Of a DNA stretch of 6,033 nucleotides, positions 5,203 to 6,033 are shown piece after piece (position 1 is the first letter of the stretch; every line of letters starts with the position of its first letter). This DNA is from Marinosulfonomonas sp. (GTDB lineage: Bacteria > Pseudomonadota > Alphaproteobacteria > Rhodobacterales > Rhodobacteraceae). The notes under the pieces were generated by a model, which saw only the letters and a list, made by a program, of their open reading frames with translations, did no database searches and was not told the origin of the DNA. The translations under genes were made by a program, and so were the position numbers. Location: positions 1 to 6,033 of the forward strand of contig JAHRVD010000358.1 of assembly GCA_019090845.1 (NCBI GenBank), written 5' to 3'.

Positions 5203-6033
5203 ATGTCAATCGTTCGACAATTCAGCAGTGGCGTAGCCTGGATGGCCGCAGGGAACTGGATCGAACAGGCGATCAACTTTGGCGTATTTGTCCTGCTGGC
5301 ACGAATTTTGGGCGCTGAGGCATTCGGATTGTTGGCAATGGCTGCTGCGTTCGTTTTGCTATCAGAGTTTCTGGTCAGGGATTCCCTTTCTGACTTCCTG
5401 ATTTCATTCGAAAACCCGACGCCCGCGCATTACAACGCAACATTCTGGATGTTGGTCGCACTTGGTGGATTGCTAAGCGCCGGGCTTTGGCTGGGCGCGG
5501 GCCCAATTGCCGCATTTTACGGCCAGCCACAGGTCGCCGGGCTTGTCATTGGGCTGTCGCCCACGGTCTTGATGATTGCGCTGACTGCCGTTCCGGTGGC
5601 GATACTGCGACGCGAACTGCGATTTCGCGCGCTGTCATTGCGGGCAATTCTGGGCGTATCCATCGGCGGAATTGTAGCCACCTATATGGCCCTTAACGGA
5701 TATGGTGTCTGGGCACTGGTCGGGCAACGGCTGACACAGGTTTTAATAAATATCGTTATGGCATGGAGTGCGGTGAGCTGGCGCCCCGGCCTTAGAACCA
5801 CAACCGGCCATTGCCGCGAAGTATTCAGGTATGGCGGTGCGGTGCTGGGACTAAGGGCAGCAGAGCTTGCATCCATTCAGGTGCCATCTGTTATAATCGG
5901 GGCAACACTGGGCCCTGTGGCACTTGGGCTTTTCTCAATGGCGTGGCGGCTGGTCGAAATCGCATCGTTTCTGATCGTCACGCCGTTGCGCATGGCGGCC
6001 CAACCGGCGTTTGCCGCGATGCGGCGCAGCGGC
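5203..6033 (+). CDS. Polysaccharide/oligosaccharide flippase, Wzx/ExoT-like (3' end outside window)
   Basis: An inner-membrane MOP-superfamily transporter of the kind that flips lipid-linked oligosaccharides to the periplasmic face for O-antigen, capsule or exopolysaccharide assembly. The frame is open from ATG 5203 to the window end (277 residues seen; full members are usually about 450-500). AAGGGG lies 10 bases before the start. Hydrophobic segments lie near residues 12-34, 40-58, 80-105, 111-135, 146-164, 169-189, 211-236 and 240-262. Typical family sequences are LARILGAEAFGLLAMAA at 32-48, AVPVAILRRELRFRALS at 129-145, GYGVWALVGQ at 166-175 and LGPVALGLFSMAWRL at 236-250. The pattern fits the Polysacc_synt_3 / WzxC-AmsL-ExoT branch better than the classical Wzx branch. 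Its divergent neighbour is a sugar-nucleotide epimerase-type enzyme, so this end of the window is probably the start of a polysaccharide cluster. The exact substrate is unknown. Confidence 0.88.
   Translation, partial: MSIVRQFSSGVAWMAAGNWIEQAINFGVFVLLARILGAEAFGLLAMAAAFVLLSEFLVRDSLSDFLISFENPTPAHYNATFWMLVALGGLLSAGLWLGAGPIAAFYGQPQVAGLVIGLSPTVLMIALTAVPVAILRRELRFRALSLRAILGVSIGGIVATYMALNGYGVWALVGQRLTQVLINIVMAWSAVSWRPGLRTTTGHCREVFRYGGAVLGLRAAELASIQVPSVIIGATLGPVALGLFSMAWRLVEIASFLIVTPLRMAAQPAFAAMRRSG

Overview
The window looks like a chromosomal segment of an alphaproteobacterium, most likely a marine Rhodobacteraceae (Roseobacter-group) genome. The grounds are moderately high GC, the RsuA/RluB, TadA and TerC variants seen here, and a DUF2927 lipoprotein of the kind I associate with Rhodobacterales. 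This placement rests on recognising protein families by eye, not on a search.

Layout. Positions 1-262 (+) hold the 3' end of a UPF0173-type metal-dependent hydrolase. It converges on tadA (276-725, -), the tRNA adenosine-34 deaminase, with only 13 bp between the stops. A 13-bp-stem hairpin sits in the last codons of tadA. Divergent from tadA across 76 bp is an RluB/RsuA-family rRNA pseudouridine synthase (802-1593, +). Its reading frame is broken by one in-frame TAG at 964-966, between an apparently intact S4 RNA-binding domain and an apparently intact catalytic domain. Then come a TerC-family integral membrane protein (1664-2482, +), a 208-bp gap holding a protein-like reverse-strand fragment and an inverted repeat, and a DUF2927 lipoprotein (2691-3647, +).

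The right-hand part looks like the edge of a surface-polysaccharide locus. An extended-SDR NAD-dependent epimerase/dehydratase (3722-4810, -) faces away from a Wzx/ExoT-like polysaccharide flippase (from 5203, +) that runs off the window. The roughly 390 bp between their starts carries a possible promoter for the epimerase, short direct repeats and two small overlapping ORFs of unknown reality.

Functional picture. The left half is RNA-modification housekeeping (TadA at the tRNA wobble position, RluB-type enzyme on rRNA) beside a membrane transporter. The right half suggests nucleotide-sugar modification and lipid-linked glycan export. I do not see a mobile element, CRISPR array, RNA gene or clearly new defence-type system. 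The most notable observation is the amber codon in the pseudouridine synthase gene.
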